Notes: generated by a model from the letters alone, not told the origin. A stretch of 64,000 bases of DNA from Bacteroidota bacterium (GCA_013298545.1 JAAFIA010000010.1:1-64000), one strand, 5' to 3'. Counted from the stretch's first letter, positions 34,619 to 45,933 are shown. Made by a program: numbers and translations.

Positions 34619-37600
34619 TTATTTGACGATGCTTACACGTCCCAATAGGTTGTGTTTTTTACCCATTAAGTCCACAGCTTTGATTTTCCAAACATAGGTA
34701 TCAATTTGGCAGACTTCATCTGAGCCTTGAACCTTACCATTCCATCCTTTGTTCAGATCATCCGTATAGAAAATCATGTTGCCCCAGCGGTCGAAAATCC
34801 ACATCTCAAACTGATTTGGATCGATACCAATACCTTGTGGAATGAATATCTCATTAGATTCATCTCCATTCGGCGAAAACGCATTGGGCACATACAACGT
34901 AACATCAGGATCAATGCAAATGAGTTCGCTTGTTGTATCAATACAACCATCAGCAGATGTTACTGTTAAAAGGGCCTGATAGCATTCTGGATTTGAATAC
35001 GTGAAAACAGGATTCTGATCGCTAGAAGACGAACCTGCAATATCGCCAAAACTCCACGACCAAGCAACCGCACCGATAGATTGGTCGGTAAAGGTAATCG
35101 TCGGATTTAATTCTGTTACAGGTTGCGGTCCAGCAATAAATGCCGCAATTGGATTGCTAAACACATTGATGTAATTGTTCATCACAATGGTGTGCGTACA
35201 ACCATCAGCAGTTGTTACCGTTAATGTAATGGTATATGGCCCAGGGTTCGTGTAGGTATGCGACGGATTTTGCTGATTGCTCGTGTTACCATCGCCAAAA
35301 TCCCAGAACCACGAAGTAATCACACCGGGCGACGCAACCGTCGATACATCCGAGAAGTTTACGGTTAATGGTGAGCACCCCGATGTTACATCAGAACTGA
35401 TTGTCGCTACTGGGGTTGGATTGATGGTGATGACCATGCTGTCCAACGAACTACATCCATTGGCATCGGTAGCCGTAATAACATACGTTGTTGTTTGGGT
35501 TGGAGAGACTGACGGATTGTTTCCATTCACATTTCCAGGCGCCCATACATACGAATAGTTTGGAGTACCGCCATTGGCCAATGCAAATAATTGGGTCGAA
35601 GCGCCTACACAAATTGATGGCCAAGGTTGAGCGGCAACATTGACAACCAGTTGTGACGGTTGAAGGATAACAACATTCGATGTGGCTGTACACCCATCGC
35701 CATCGGTAACAACACAACTGTAATTACCAACGCACAACCCGTTTTCGGTTGCGGCATTTCCACCCGAAGACCAGACATAAGAATAAGTTGGGTTATTTCC
35801 ACCACTCGCCAAAACGGTTGCCGAGCCATTGCAATCGCCAAAGCACGTTGCATTGCTAGAGCTTACAATCGCCAGATTGACTCCAGATAAATTCGCTACG
35901 GTAACACTGTCGGTTGCCGTACATCCATTGGCATCTGTTACGGTTACAGCATAAGTATTTGCTGGTAGGCCAGATCCGTTTTGTTGTGCTAGATTGCCCG
36001 GCTGCCACAGGTATTGATAATTGGGGTTTCCGCCTGATGCAATAACACCTACCGTTCCATTCGATTGTCCGCAATTTTCATCTGTCGAACTCATGGCAAG
36101 TGTCATGCCTGGTGGTTCTGTAATGACATACGTTAGTGTTGTCGTACATCCGTTGGCATCTGAAACCACGCAAGAATAATTTCCTGCGATAAGATTCGAC
36201 TCTGTACTACCAACGCCATTTGTGTTCCAGAGGTAGGTGTAATTGGGTGTGCCACCTGCCGCTGTTGCTGTCGCAGATCCCGTATTTGCACCAAAACACA
36301 TTACATCAACCTGCGACGCGGTAGCCGTCAATACTGGCGGTTCGGTAATGGTGTAGGTTGACGTTGCTGTACATCCATTCGCGTCTGTAACCACACACGA
36401 ATAATTTCCTGCAACAAGATTGGATTCTGTACTTCCAACGCCGTTTGTATTCCAGAGGTAAGAATAGTTGGGCGTTCCTCCAGAAGGCGTAATGGTGGCT
36501 GATCCTGTGGTATTTCCAAAACACAATACGTCAACTTGCGAACTGGCAGCCGTTAACTGCGTTGGCTCTGTTATGGTTACTACGGCTGTGTCAGAACAAC
36601 TGTTTGCATCTGTTACGGTAACCGTGTATTGTCCTTGTGTCAAATTATTTTCAGTAGCCGCATTGCCACCCGATGACCAAACATAGGTGTATGGGCCTGA
36701 ACCTCCAACTACATTCACGGTTGCCGATCCGTCATTTCCGCCGAAACAAGAAACGTTTGTCGAACTAGCCATCTGAGCCGTTGGAGAACCCGCATTGGTT
36801 AAAGTTACCGTAATTGTTAGCGAACAGCCATTTTGGTCTGTAGCTGTACAGGTATATGATCCTGCAAGAAGATTACTTACAGTTGCTGTGTTTCCAATAT
36901 TGGGATTCCACGTCCACACGAAGCCCGGAGAACCGCCACCCGGCGTTACGGTAATGCTTCCATTCGCATTGCCACACGTTGTGTTGACAACTGCTGGAGT
37001 TAAGGTAATTGCTGGTGGTTGGGTAATATTGAATGACTGTGTTGTTGTACATCCATTGGCATCCGTAATTGTGCAGCTATATTGTCCGATGATTAGGTTT
37101 GAAGCCGTTGCACTATTTCCGCCCGATGGTTGCCAGTTATATTGATAAGCTCCAACACCACCACTTGCAACAACACTCGCAGAACCTGTATTACCACCAA
37201 AGCAAGCAACATTTATTGAACTTGACGTTGCCGTCAATTGCGGAGGTTGTGTGATGGTAATCGTTTGTTGTACCGAACACCCTTGTGCATCTGTTGCGGT
37301 GCAAGTATAAGACCCAGCCACAAGATTCGATGCGGTGTTCGTATTACTCACATTCGGATTCCAGACATACGTTACGTTACCATTGTTTCCAGTAACTGTA
37401 ACTGTTGCCGATCCTGTTCCACCGAAACAGAGAATATTGGTTACGGCATTGGTCGCCGCAATGGCCGAAGAAGGCGAAACCGTTGCCGTTACTAAAGCCG
37501 TACAACCATTTGCATCTGTAACTTGAATGTTGTAATTGCCCGGTGCAAGGTTGGTTGCTGTATTGGTCGCACTCACATTTGGATTCCACGTGTAAGTATA

Positions 37601-40600
37601 GTTTGGCGATCCACCACCAGCTGTAACGGTAATCGAACCATTGTTGTTGCCGCAGGTTGCCGCAACGGCAAGTGCAGAAGCCGTAAGCGCAGGTGGTTGT
37701 GTGATGGTGAACGAACGTGTTGCTGTACAACCATTGATGTCTGTAATGGTACAGGTATAAGTTCCTGCACATAAGTTAGAAGCAGTAGCCGCATTACCAC
37801 CGCTCGGCGCCCACGCATACGTGTAGCCCGGCGATCCGCCCGATGGATTGACTGTAGCCGATCCTGTGCATTGACCATTACAAAGAACGTTCACTTGCGA
37901 CCCAGTTGATGTTAATTGCGGAGGTTGTGTGATGGTAATCGTTTGTTGTACTGAACACCCTTGTGCATCTGTTGCAGTGCAAGTATAAGACCCAGCCACA
38001 AGATTCGATGCGGTGTTCGTATTACTCACATTCGGATTCCAGACATACGTTACGTTACCATTGTTTCCGGTAACGGTAACCGTTGCCGATCCTGTTCCAC
38101 CGAAACAGAGAATATTGGTTACGGCATTGGTCGCTGCAATGGCCGAAGAAGGCGAAACCGTTGCCGTTACTAAAGCCGTACAACCATTTGCATCCGTAAC
38201 TTGAATGCTGTAATTGCCCGGTGCAAGGTTGGTTGCTGTATTGGTCGCACTCACATTTGGATTCCACGTGTAAGTATAGTTTGGCGATCCACCACCAGCT
38301 GTAACGGTAATCGAACCATTGTTGTTGCCGCAGGTTGCCGCAACGGCAAGCGCAGAAGCTGTAAGCGCAGGTGGTTGTGTGATGGTGAACGAACGTGTTG
38401 CTGTACAACCATTCGCATCTGTTATGGTACAGGTATAAGTTCCCGCACATAAGTTAGAAGCAGTAGCCGCATTACCACCGCTCGGCGCCCACGCATACGT
38501 GTAGCCCGGCGATCCACCCGATGGATTGACTGTAGCCGATCCTGTGCATTGTCCATTACAAAGAACGTTCACTTGCGATCCGGTTGAGGTTATTGCAGTT
38601 GGTTGTGTGATGGCAAATGTGCGTGTTGTGGTACATCCATTGGCATCGGTAACGGTACAGGTGTAGTTTCCTGCACAGAGGTTAGAGGCCGTTGCGGCAT
38701 TACCACCACTTGGTGCCCAAGCGTAAGTATAACCTGGTGATCCTCCTGATGGATTTACCGTGGCTGAGCCAATACATTGGCCATTGCAAACAAGATTGAC
38801 TTGCGATCCCGTTGTTGTTAACGCAGGTGGTTGTGTAATCGTAAACGTGCGTGTTGCCGTACATCCGTTTGCATCTGTAACGGTACACGTATATGTTCCT
38901 GCACAAAGATTTGAAGCTGTTGCGGCATTACCACCACTTGGTGCCCAAGCGTATGTATAGCCCGGCGAACCGCCTGATGGGTTGACTGTTGCGGAACCCG
39001 TACAGAATCCATTACACAACACGTTTACTTGCGATCCAGTTGTTGTTAGTGCGGTTGGTTGTGTGATGGTAAATGAACGCGTTGTCGTACACCCATTCGC
39101 ATCAGTTATGGTACACGTATAAGTTCCCGCACATCGATTTGATGCTGTCGCCGTATTACCACCACTTGGAGCCCAAGAATAGGTATATCCCGGCGATCCT
39201 CCGGCTGCTACAACCGTTGCCGATCCGGTACATTGTCCATTACACAAGATATTCACTTGCGATCCGGTCGATGTTAAGAGTGGCGGTTGTGTTATCGTAA
39301 CGGTTCGCGTCCCTGTACAGCCATTTGCATCTGTTACCGTTACCGTATAGGTACCTGCACAGAGGTTACTTGCGGTATTTGTTGCTCCAACCGTATTGTT
39401 TGGAACGTTTGGCGACCATGTGTACGTATATGGCCCATTACCACCAACAACAGTAGATGTTGCCGTACCGTTGCATTGGCCGTTACATAAAACGCTGGTT
39501 TGCGATCCATTTAATGTTAAGCCGCCACCCGTACTGGCAACGGTAACTGTTGCCGTTGCAGTTTGACAAGCACTTGTAACGGTAACCGTATAAGTTCCTG
39601 GACATAGGTTTGTGGCTGTTGCCGCATTTCCGCCACTTGGAGACCATGAATAGGTATAAGCTCCAGCAGGCACAACGTTAACGGTTGCTGTTCCATTGCA
39701 ATTAGAACAAGTAGCTGCCGTTGAACTCATATTGAGCGTTAAGGATGAAGGGGCAGGACAAACGGCGCATGTTGTTGTCCTATAATACATACCTATGACG
39801 CAGAGGTTGTAACAATCCCCCCCCGAATTGACTGTATAGGCTGATGTGGCCTGACCATTGACAAGCGTTGTTGGTACTGAAACATAATTCCACCAATTCC
39901 ACGCAAAAGGTGCATTTGTACCGTTCATCGTGAGCGAGTTTACGGCAAACTGAATATCACCAAGCATACAAAAAGCCGTTGCTGTATTGGTATTGGCACA
40001 AACCACAGGAGCATAGTTTACATTTTGCGTAGTAACACCACCATTGATAACAACCGCGCCATCATGAATGACCATTGTACCACGATAGTTAACCGTTGGA
40101 TCTGACCAAATAACCATCAGCGTTGCGCCATCCATATCGTTGCCGGAATTTGGAGGGCTTGTCAATAAACCACTGATGTTGTATGTACCATTGCCCGAAA
40201 TACAAGAAGTAACGTCAGCACGATAGGTGTACGAACCTCCATATCCCCAACATTTATCAGGGCCTTGACCAACAATTGTCATTGGGTAGTTAAATGTAGC
40301 AGCGGCAGGATTCACAATTGTGGCTGTTTGCGCTGCACCGTTTCCTGAACCTTCGGCCCATAAATAAGCTCGTTCAATTGTTGCGCAAATAGGAATACCG
40401 GCAATAGGAAATGGCGCTGGCTGAGGCACACCAATTGGATTGAACCGTTGCCCTAAACGCTGCGATGCAGTTGTAAAGTCAAGACCGCATTTAGAAAAGT
40501 TGTAAATCTGACCCAACGTGCCGTTTCCGTTTTGCGGATTTTGTGGCGGAGCATTTCGTTGTGTGCTCACACTCGGGTAGCCACATGCACCCGGGACACC

Positions 40601-40771
40601 CGGACAGCTCGTTGTTGCAGGTTGTTGTGCCCATACAAGCTGGCAGATAAAAATGAAAAATAGGGCAACGGAAGAACGTAGCGTTGTTCTCATAAGCAAG
40701 ATAATAAAACAGGGCGTTTTTGAATTCCGGTGTTGGTGAACGAAAAGTAGAAAAAAAACGGAAACGACCAA
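34619..40771 (-). CDS. 2050-aa SprB-repeat/PKD surface protein with gliding-motility C-terminal domain
   Basis: Many near-identical units (TGSQVNVLCNGQCTGSATVNPSGGSPGYTYAWAPSGGNAATASNLCAGTYTCT...); PKD; CTD. Confidence 0.9.
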   Translation of the reverse strand: MVVSVFFLLFVHQHRNSKTPCFIILLMRTTLRSSVALFFIFICQLVWAQQPATTSCPGVPGACGYPSVSTQRNAPPQNPQNGNGTLGQIYNFSKCGLDFTTASQRLGQRFNPIGVPQPAPFPIAGIPICATIERAYLWAEGSGNGAAQTATIVNPAAATFNYPMTIVGQGPDKCWGYGGSYTYRADVTSCISGNGTYNISGLLTSPPNSGNDMDGATLMVIWSDPTVNYRGTMVIHDGAVVINGGVTTQNVNYAPVVCANTNTATAFCMLGDIQFAVNSLTMNGTNAPFAWNWWNYVSVPTTLVNGQATSAYTVNSGGDCYNLCVIGMYYRTTTCAVCPAPSSLTLNMSSTAATCSNCNGTATVNVVPAGAYTYSWSPSGGNAATATNLCPGTYTVTVTSACQTATATVTVASTGGGLTLNGSQTSVLCNGQCNGTATSTVVGGNGPYTYTWSPNVPNNTVGATNTASNLCAGTYTVTVTDANGCTGTRTVTITQPPLLTSTGSQVNILCNGQCTGSATVVAAGGSPGYTYSWAPSGGNTATASNRCAGTYTCTITDANGCTTTRSFTITQPTALTTTGSQVNVLCNGFCTGSATVNPSGGSPGYTYAWAPSGGNAATASNLCAGTYTCTVTDANGCTATRTFTITQPPALTTTGSQVNLVCNGQCIGSATVNPSGGSPGYTYAWAPSGGNAATASNLCAGNYTCTVTDANGCTTTRTFAITQPTAITSTGSQVNVLCNGQCTGSATVNPSGGSPGYTYAWAPSGGNAATASNLCAGTYTCTITDANGCTATRSFTITQPPALTASALAVAATCGNNNGSITVTAGGGSPNYTYTWNPNVSATNTATNLAPGNYSIQVTDANGCTALVTATVSPSSAIAATNAVTNILCFGGTGSATVTVTGNNGNVTYVWNPNVSNTNTASNLVAGSYTCTATDAQGCSVQQTITITQPPQLTSTGSQVNVLCNGQCTGSATVNPSGGSPGYTYAWAPSGGNAATASNLCAGTYTCTITDINGCTATRSFTITQPPALTASALAVAATCGNNNGSITVTAGGGSPNYTYTWNPNVSATNTATNLAPGNYNIQVTDANGCTALVTATVSPSSAIAATNAVTNILCFGGTGSATVTVTGNNGNVTYVWNPNVSNTNTASNLVAGSYTCTATDAQGCSVQQTITITQPPQLTATSSSINVACFGGNTGSASVVASGGVGAYQYNWQPSGGNSATASNLIIGQYSCTITDANGCTTTQSFNITQPPAITLTPAVVNTTCGNANGSITVTPGGGSPGFVWTWNPNIGNTATVSNLLAGSYTCTATDQNGCSLTITVTLTNAGSPTAQMASSTNVSCFGGNDGSATVNVVGGSGPYTYVWSSGGNAATENNLTQGQYTVTVTDANSCSDTAVVTITEPTQLTAASSQVDVLCFGNTTGSATITPSGGTPNYSYLWNTNGVGSTESNLVAGNYSCVVTDANGCTATSTYTITEPPVLTATASQVDVMCFGANTGSATATAAGGTPNYTYLWNTNGVGSTESNLIAGNYSCVVSDANGCTTTLTYVITEPPGMTLAMSSTDENCGQSNGTVGVIASGGNPNYQYLWQPGNLAQQNGSGLPANTYAVTVTDANGCTATDSVTVANLSGVNLAIVSSSNATCFGDCNGSATVLASGGNNPTYSYVWSSGGNAATENGLCVGNYSCVVTDGDGCTATSNVVILQPSQLVVNVAAQPWPSICVGASTQLFALANGGTPNYSYVWAPGNVNGNNPSVSPTQTTTYVITATDANGCSSLDSMVITINPTPVATISSDVTSGCSPLTVNFSDVSTVASPGVITSWFWDFGDGNTSNQQNPSHTYTNPGPYTITLTVTTADGCTHTIVMNNYINVFSNPIAAFIAGPQPVTELNPTITFTDQSIGAVAWSWSFGDIAGSSSSDQNPVFTYSNPECYQALLTVTSADGCIDTTSELICIDPDVTLYVPNAFSPNGDESNEIFIPQGIGIDPNQFEMWIFDRWGNMIFYTDDLNKGWNGKVQGSDEVCQIDTYVWKIKAVDLMGKKHNLLGRVSIVK
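37241..38596. repeat. Tandem ~678-bp near-identical coding duplication in the SprB-repeat gene
   Basis: cggaggttgtgtgatggtaatcgtttgttgtac recurs at ~37241 and ~37919 with near-identical sequence after each. Confidence 0.85.
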
Positions 40772-40909
40772 ATTTTTTTACCGAAAATGTGAAGCGTAGT
40801 TGATAACTATACCACAGGCATGCTTTCAAATCCGCATGTGTTCGCTATTTCCAGCGACGTATGTTTACTGTGCGTTTTATACCACAAATCAGATGAGTCT
40901 AAATATTAC

Positions 40910-40938
40910 AAAAAAACACGCCCGAAGCGTGTTTTTTT
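40910..40938 (-). terminator. Intrinsic terminator
   Basis: AAAAAAACACGC CCGAA GCGTGTTTTTTT. Confidence 0.85.
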
Positions 40939-40961
40939 GTAATCGAAAAATAAGCGTTTTT

Positions 40962-43439
40962 TTACTTCACGATATTGACATGACCGCGGAATTTCAAGCG
41001 TTTGCCCGTATATAGCTCAGAGCAAGAAACAACATACACATACGTGTCAATCTGTGCAATGTCTTTTCCTCCGTTGGCGCGGCCATCCCAACCTTTATTG
41101 ATGTCGTTCGATTGGAAAATTAAATTGCCCCACCGATCAAAAATCATCATCTGGAAATCGGTTACATAATTGCCGTAAGCAAAGAAGAAATCGTTTTTGC
41201 CATCGCCATTAGGCGTAAATGTATTTGGAATATAAATCGTTGTGTATGGAACAACAATGACATCGCCCCATGCCGTATCGGCGCATCCATATTGATTGAT
41301 GACCACCTGCATCACACTATACATGCCCGTATCTCCATAAGTATGCGAAATATCATTGCAAGTTGGATCAACGATCAATTGCGAACCATCGCCCAAATCC
41401 CAGATGCATGTGTCGCCACCAAGACTTTGATTGTCAAATAAAATATTCGCTTCAATCAATGTAGCGGGTTGCGGCGACGTAATGTTAAATCCAGCAATTG
41501 GATATGGATATACATTGATGTAATTGTTCGTTGTCGTTGTATTGATACAACCATTCACATCTGTAACGGTTAATTGCACATTGTATGTTCCTGGCAACTG
41601 ATAGCAATGGTTGATGTTACATCCGTTGCCAACACCATCACCAAAATCCCACACACAATTGACAGCCGCTGGAACCGAATTGCTCGTAAAGTTGACACAA
41701 ACAGGAGCACATCCTTCTAAGTTATCGCCCGTAAACGAAATCGTTGGAAGTTGATTGACGGTTACTGTAAATGTTGCCGTGTCTTGAGGCGTTCCGCATT
41801 GGTCGCCAAGAATAACGGTGTACGTTGTTGTTACAACAGGAGCAACGGTATTGGTTTGCGTATTGATGTTGCCCGGCATCCAATTGAATGTATAAGGCGG
41901 CCCACTGCCTCCGGCAGGATTTGCCGTTAGGGTTGTATTGCTACCCACACAAATCGTATTGTTTCCCGTAACGTTTACGGCTAAAGGAATCAGTTGCGGT
42001 TCTGTAATGGTAAACGTAAAGCTATTCGAACAGCCAAAAGCATCTGTTACAACAACCTCGTATTGCCCTGCCGATAAATTGCTCGCTGTATTGGTTGCAC
42101 TTACATTCGGTGTCCAAACGTATGTATAAGGCGCATTGCCACTTGTTGGTGTAACTGTTGCAGAACCATTGGTTCCTCCATTGCAAGTAACGTTTGTTGA
42201 CGCTGTGGTTAATGTAACAGTTCCGTTTGCTAAAACAATAACCGTATCGGTAGTGGTACAACCCGTTGATGAATCAATTACCGTAACAATGTATTGTCCT
42301 GGTCCCACGTTGGTGGCTGTTTGGCCAACTTGTGGTGGAACCGTATTCCATGTATAACCAAAAGGACCAGCACCGCCATTTGGTGTTGCCGTAGCCGAAC
42401 CATTGTTGGCCGAGCAAGAACTTGGTACTTGCGTCATATTCAGCGTAAATGGATTCGCACAACAGGTCTGGCAATTCGATTGAAAATAAATTCCCGCAAC
42501 GGTAATGTTGTAACAATCACCCATCGCATTTACATCAAAATAAGAGGTGTTTTGGCCCGGAGTTACAACCGTTGGGTTATCTACCCAATTCCACCAGTCT
42601 TCAACCGGAATGAGATAAGGTGCATTGTTGTTTAAAACAAGTGGCGTAGCCAAACCTTGCAAATCGCCAATACCCATGAAGGCGCGCGAATTGCTCACAA
42701 CACCCGCGCAAGCCGTAAAACCATTGAGTGTAATGGAATTGAAATTCCCGATACCTACAAAACATCCATCCCAAATCACAATATCGCCTTGGAACGTTGC
42801 TGTTGGATCATCCCAGATGACCATGATCGTAGCACCATCCATGTCGTTTGTTCCACCAGAAGAAACACTTGTAGGTAAACCATCAACGATGTAATTGCCA
42901 TTGCCGAGGATGATACTAGTAATATCTGCACGGTACGAATGCGTCCCCTGATATCCCCAACATTTATCGGCATCGCTACCAATTAAGGTCATGTTGTAAT
43001 TCTGAGCAAGTGGTGCGGGATTGGTTACCGTTGCTGTAATGGGCGCACCATTACCAGAACCTTCGCACCACAAAAATGCTTTTACAATATTTGCCGTTGC
43101 TGGAATTCCGGCAACGGTAAATGTTGCTGGCTGCGGAACACCCGGTGGGAACACCCGCTGCCCTAATTTTTGAGAAACCGTAGTATAATTCAATCCGCAC
43201 GAACTGAATTGATAAACAGGTCCAAGGGTTGCACTACCGTCTTGCGGTGTTTGCGGATCGCCGGAGCGCATCGACGATTGCTGTGCCATCGGATTTTGGC
43301 CCACGACTGGGGTCGAGCCATTTTGTGCTTGTGCTACTAACATAGCACACGACAGCATTCCGGTTAGGATGTATCTTTTAATCATGAGGTAAGATGTATT
43401 TGCCGCTAACAAATTTAGAACAAACTTCCTCTTTTCCAA
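40962..43439 (-). CDS. SprB-repeat/PKD surface protein with gliding-motility C-terminal domain (third paralogue)
   Basis: Shared N-terminal region (GPVYQFSSCGLNYTTVSQKLGQRV...) with the two upstream paralogues; IPNTFTPNGDGKNDFFF...FDRWGNLIF. Confidence 0.87.
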   Translation of the reverse strand: MEKRKFVLNLLAANTSYLMIKRYILTGMLSCAMLVAQAQNGSTPVVGQNPMAQQSSMRSGDPQTPQDGSATLGPVYQFSSCGLNYTTVSQKLGQRVFPPGVPQPATFTVAGIPATANIVKAFLWCEGSGNGAPITATVTNPAPLAQNYNMTLIGSDADKCWGYQGTHSYRADITSIILGNGNYIVDGLPTSVSSGGTNDMDGATIMVIWDDPTATFQGDIVIWDGCFVGIGNFNSITLNGFTACAGVVSNSRAFMGIGDLQGLATPLVLNNNAPYLIPVEDWWNWVDNPTVVTPGQNTSYFDVNAMGDCYNITVAGIYFQSNCQTCCANPFTLNMTQVPSSCSANNGSATATPNGGAGPFGYTWNTVPPQVGQTATNVGPGQYIVTVIDSSTGCTTTDTVIVLANGTVTLTTASTNVTCNGGTNGSATVTPTSGNAPYTYVWTPNVSATNTASNLSAGQYEVVVTDAFGCSNSFTFTITEPQLIPLAVNVTGNNTICVGSNTTLTANPAGGSGPPYTFNWMPGNINTQTNTVAPVVTTTYTVILGDQCGTPQDTATFTVTVNQLPTISFTGDNLEGCAPVCVNFTSNSVPAAVNCVWDFGDGVGNGCNINHCYQLPGTYNVQLTVTDVNGCINTTTTNNYINVYPYPIAGFNITSPQPATLIEANILFDNQSLGGDTCIWDLGDGSQLIVDPTCNDISHTYGDTGMYSVMQVVINQYGCADTAWGDVIVVPYTTIYIPNTFTPNGDGKNDFFFAYGNYVTDFQMMIFDRWGNLIFQSNDINKGWDGRANGGKDIAQIDTYVYVVSCSELYTGKRLKFRGHVNIVK

Positions 43440-43546
43440 GTTTTTATTGAATTAAGTAGTAAAAAAAAGTAAACATGCCCTGAAATAGCACAAATTCAAC
43501 TGTTGGTGTTGTAACACCCATTGGCGAGATCAACTGCAAATAAATA

Positions 43547-45229
43547 TTAACCAACTAAAAAACGCCCAATATCCTGCAACAGCACTTCCTGCTCGGCTTT
43601 CGTCAATACCGCATACTGTGCCAACCCGCACCGCTCCCGCAAGGCCAACCACACCCCCAAACGCACCGAATCGCTATACCGATACCGAATATTTTCTACC
43701 GATGCCTCCATCTCCCCAAGCCCCGTCTGCTCACACATCCACAACAATAACGCATGCGCTGCATGTCGCGCCACCAACACGCCATCGGCACGCTTTAAAT
43801 GCAATTCCGCAGCATTAAATTCTTCCTTCCAACTTCCCGAAACAACACCAACGGGCAATGCAACTTCCGCATCCGGCAACTCCTCCGCTTCCTCCAGAAC
43901 AAGTTGCTCCTGCACTTTTCGCGATTGCCGCAACCGATAAAAAATAAACGTACCAACGATCCCCAGAAAAATGAATCCAATGCACAAGAAAAATAAACCC
44001 GACGATTTTTTTTCATCAAACGCATGCTCATCCAAATAATCTGCACTGCTTGATTTTCCGACAGCCGATGGCAATACCTCAAGCGAAAATGCAGGCGTCT
44101 CACGCGTAACATACGTTTGTGTTTGCGGATCGAAATAAACAAAACGCAATCCGGGCAATTGGTACTTTCCTGCTTTTTGAGCAATCACCGTATAACTAAA
44201 TTCTTTACGACCATGTTGCCCACGCAAATCAATGACCGTGTTGTCTTTCACAGTTGGTGCCGAGATTTCAAAATCAGCAGGGAATTTTAATTCAGGGGCA
44301 AACATGGCCAGAAAAAGTCCATCGCCATCAATGCTCACTTTAACGGTAAATCCATCACCCGCATTTACTTTTGCCGCACTAATTTCGGCCATCATGCTAA
44401 ATTGCCCCACATCGCCTTTAAAATCTTCCGGTTTTCCAACTTCTGGATGTGGCAACGCTTCAATAATTGCATTGTCTGTTTCTAAAAGAATATCTTTTCC
44501 GCTTACCGTATAGCTACCATCGGCTTGCTGTATTTTTTCGCGGATGAAGTATTTTCCACTATACGAACGAATGGCCAATAATCCCGGTGTATTTGGATAT
44601 AAAAAATCCCGATGAATCGTAAAAACGCTATACGTCATCCCATCAATCGTTTCTACCGATTCTTCATCAATCTCATCCCAAGGCCCACGCAACAGCCAAA
44701 AATTATTAGCATCTGTCGGCGGTTTGAAATCGGTCATCCGCGCCACCTCGATATCTAAACGCCTGTAAAGTTTTACATCCACCGAAATGCATTCCCCAAC
44801 AATGACTTTTTGTTTGGATGGAACCACACGCATGAAAACATCCTTTCTCAGCGCATCGGCCTTGACGTAGATATGAAGTTCATTGGCGTAAAATGTTTTT
44901 TTACTACTACGCAATGCCGCTGGCTCAATCCGAAATGATCCAACCCGATACGCTTGAAGCGAGTACGTGAAAATATTCCGAACAATACCACGCGCATAAT
45001 CAATGCTCCGATTTTGTGTTTGACCCGCTAATTTAAATCCCGGCAACGATGGTGAGATGTATGTACCATCCAATTCCTCCACAACAACCGTCAACGTAAA
45101 CGATTCGCCCAACCGCACCGTATCATCCGAAATACGCGCATAAATTTTTTGTGCCTGAACGTTCTGCGCAAACAAACACAAAGCAAAAAAAATAAATACG
45201 CTAAATCGCCTCGAGAAAATCATTACCAA
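43547..45229 (-). CDS. batD: BatD-like protein
   Basis: Oxygen-tolerance/BatD pattern (YARISDDTVRLGESFTLTVVVEE...); position at the end of a bat operon. Confidence 0.85.
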   Translation of the reverse strand: MVMIFSRRFSVFIFFALCLFAQNVQAQKIYARISDDTVRLGESFTLTVVVEELDGTYISPSLPGFKLAGQTQNRSIDYARGIVRNIFTYSLQAYRVGSFRIEPAALRSSKKTFYANELHIYVKADALRKDVFMRVVPSKQKVIVGECISVDVKLYRRLDIEVARMTDFKPPTDANNFWLLRGPWDEIDEESVETIDGMTYSVFTIHRDFLYPNTPGLLAIRSYSGKYFIREKIQQADGSYTVSGKDILLETDNAIIEALPHPEVGKPEDFKGDVGQFSMMAEISAAKVNAGDGFTVKVSIDGDGLFLAMFAPELKFPADFEISAPTVKDNTVIDLRGQHGRKEFSYTVIAQKAGKYQLPGLRFVYFDPQTQTYVTRETPAFSLEVLPSAVGKSSSADYLDEHAFDEKKSSGLFFLCIGFIFLGIVGTFIFYRLRQSRKVQEQLVLEEAEELPDAEVALPVGVVSGSWKEEFNAAELHLKRADGVLVARHAAHALLLWMCEQTGLGEMEASVENIRYRYSDSVRLGVWLALRERCGLAQYAVLTKAEQEVLLQDIGRFLVG

Positions 45230-45933
45230 TCCTTTCCATTCGATTTCGGACTGCCACCACTTTTGTTCATGTGCTGCCGTGTTTTTTTCTCCTCCTCGCG
45301 CAAGGCATTCAACATGCGCTCTGCCTCCTCTTTACTCATCTCTTTTTTAGGCTGCTGCTTTTGTTTTTGATCCTGCTTTTTATTGTCCTGCTGCTGTTTT
45401 TGATCCTGCTTTTTCTGATCATTTTCTTTTGGCTTTCCTTTATTGTCCTCTTCATCATTGCCGCCACCTTGCTGCTGTTGTTGTTTCTCTAATTTTTTCT
45501 GCGCATACGCCAAATTATGTCGTGCATCTTCGTCGTTAGGATTTTTGCGCAAGGCTTTTTTATACGATTCAATACTCTCTTCGTATTTTTTTTGCTCCAG
45601 TTGTGTATTGCCCAAATTGTAATTTGTGCGCGCTTCCTCTTCCGGCTTTAAATTTTTGGCCGCTGCCGCACGTTTGTAGGTATTCTCTGCATCTGGAAAA
45701 CGTTTTTGCTTGTACAAGGCATTTCCCAAATTATAACTCGCGGCATTTTTGTCTTCATCTTTTTGCACACCCGCAACATATTTTTTCTCAGCCGCATCAA
45801 AATCGTTTTTCTTGTACAATTCATTTCCCTCCCGCGTATTCGCAAACCGATCGGTCGTGTCCGTTACCTGTTGTGCCAACACATCGGTGCTAAAACACAA
45901 GACCAAAAAAAGCAGAGCTACGAGCTGTTTCAT
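45223..45933 (-). CDS. batC: BatC-like TPR protein
   Basis: Signal peptide, TPRs (AASYNLGNALYKQKRFPDAENTYKRA), Q/K-rich tail; operon position. Confidence 0.82.
   Translation of the reverse strand: MKQLVALLFLVLCFSTDVLAQQVTDTTDRFANTREGNELYKKNDFDAAEKKYVAGVQKDEDKNAASYNLGNALYKQKRFPDAENTYKRAAAAKNLKPEEEARTNYNLGNTQLEQKKYEESIESYKKALRKNPNDEDARHNLAYAQKKLEKQQQQQGGGNDEEDNKGKPKENDQKKQDQKQQQDNKKQDQKQKQQPKKEMSKEEAERMLNALREEEKKTRQHMNKSGGSPKSNGKDW

Noticed and set aside
34619-40771. Diversity-generating retroelement or CRISPR-like repeats in the SprB-repeat gene
   Set aside because: Repeats are in-frame protein repeats; no reverse transcriptase or template repeat was seen.
26897-43000. Many plus-strand and alternate-frame ORFs opposite the surface-protein genes (e.g. 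27816..28082, 33191..33547, 37238..37495)
   Set aside because: Antisense frames left open by compositional bias of repeat-rich genes; Cys/Arg-rich translations without protein-like features.
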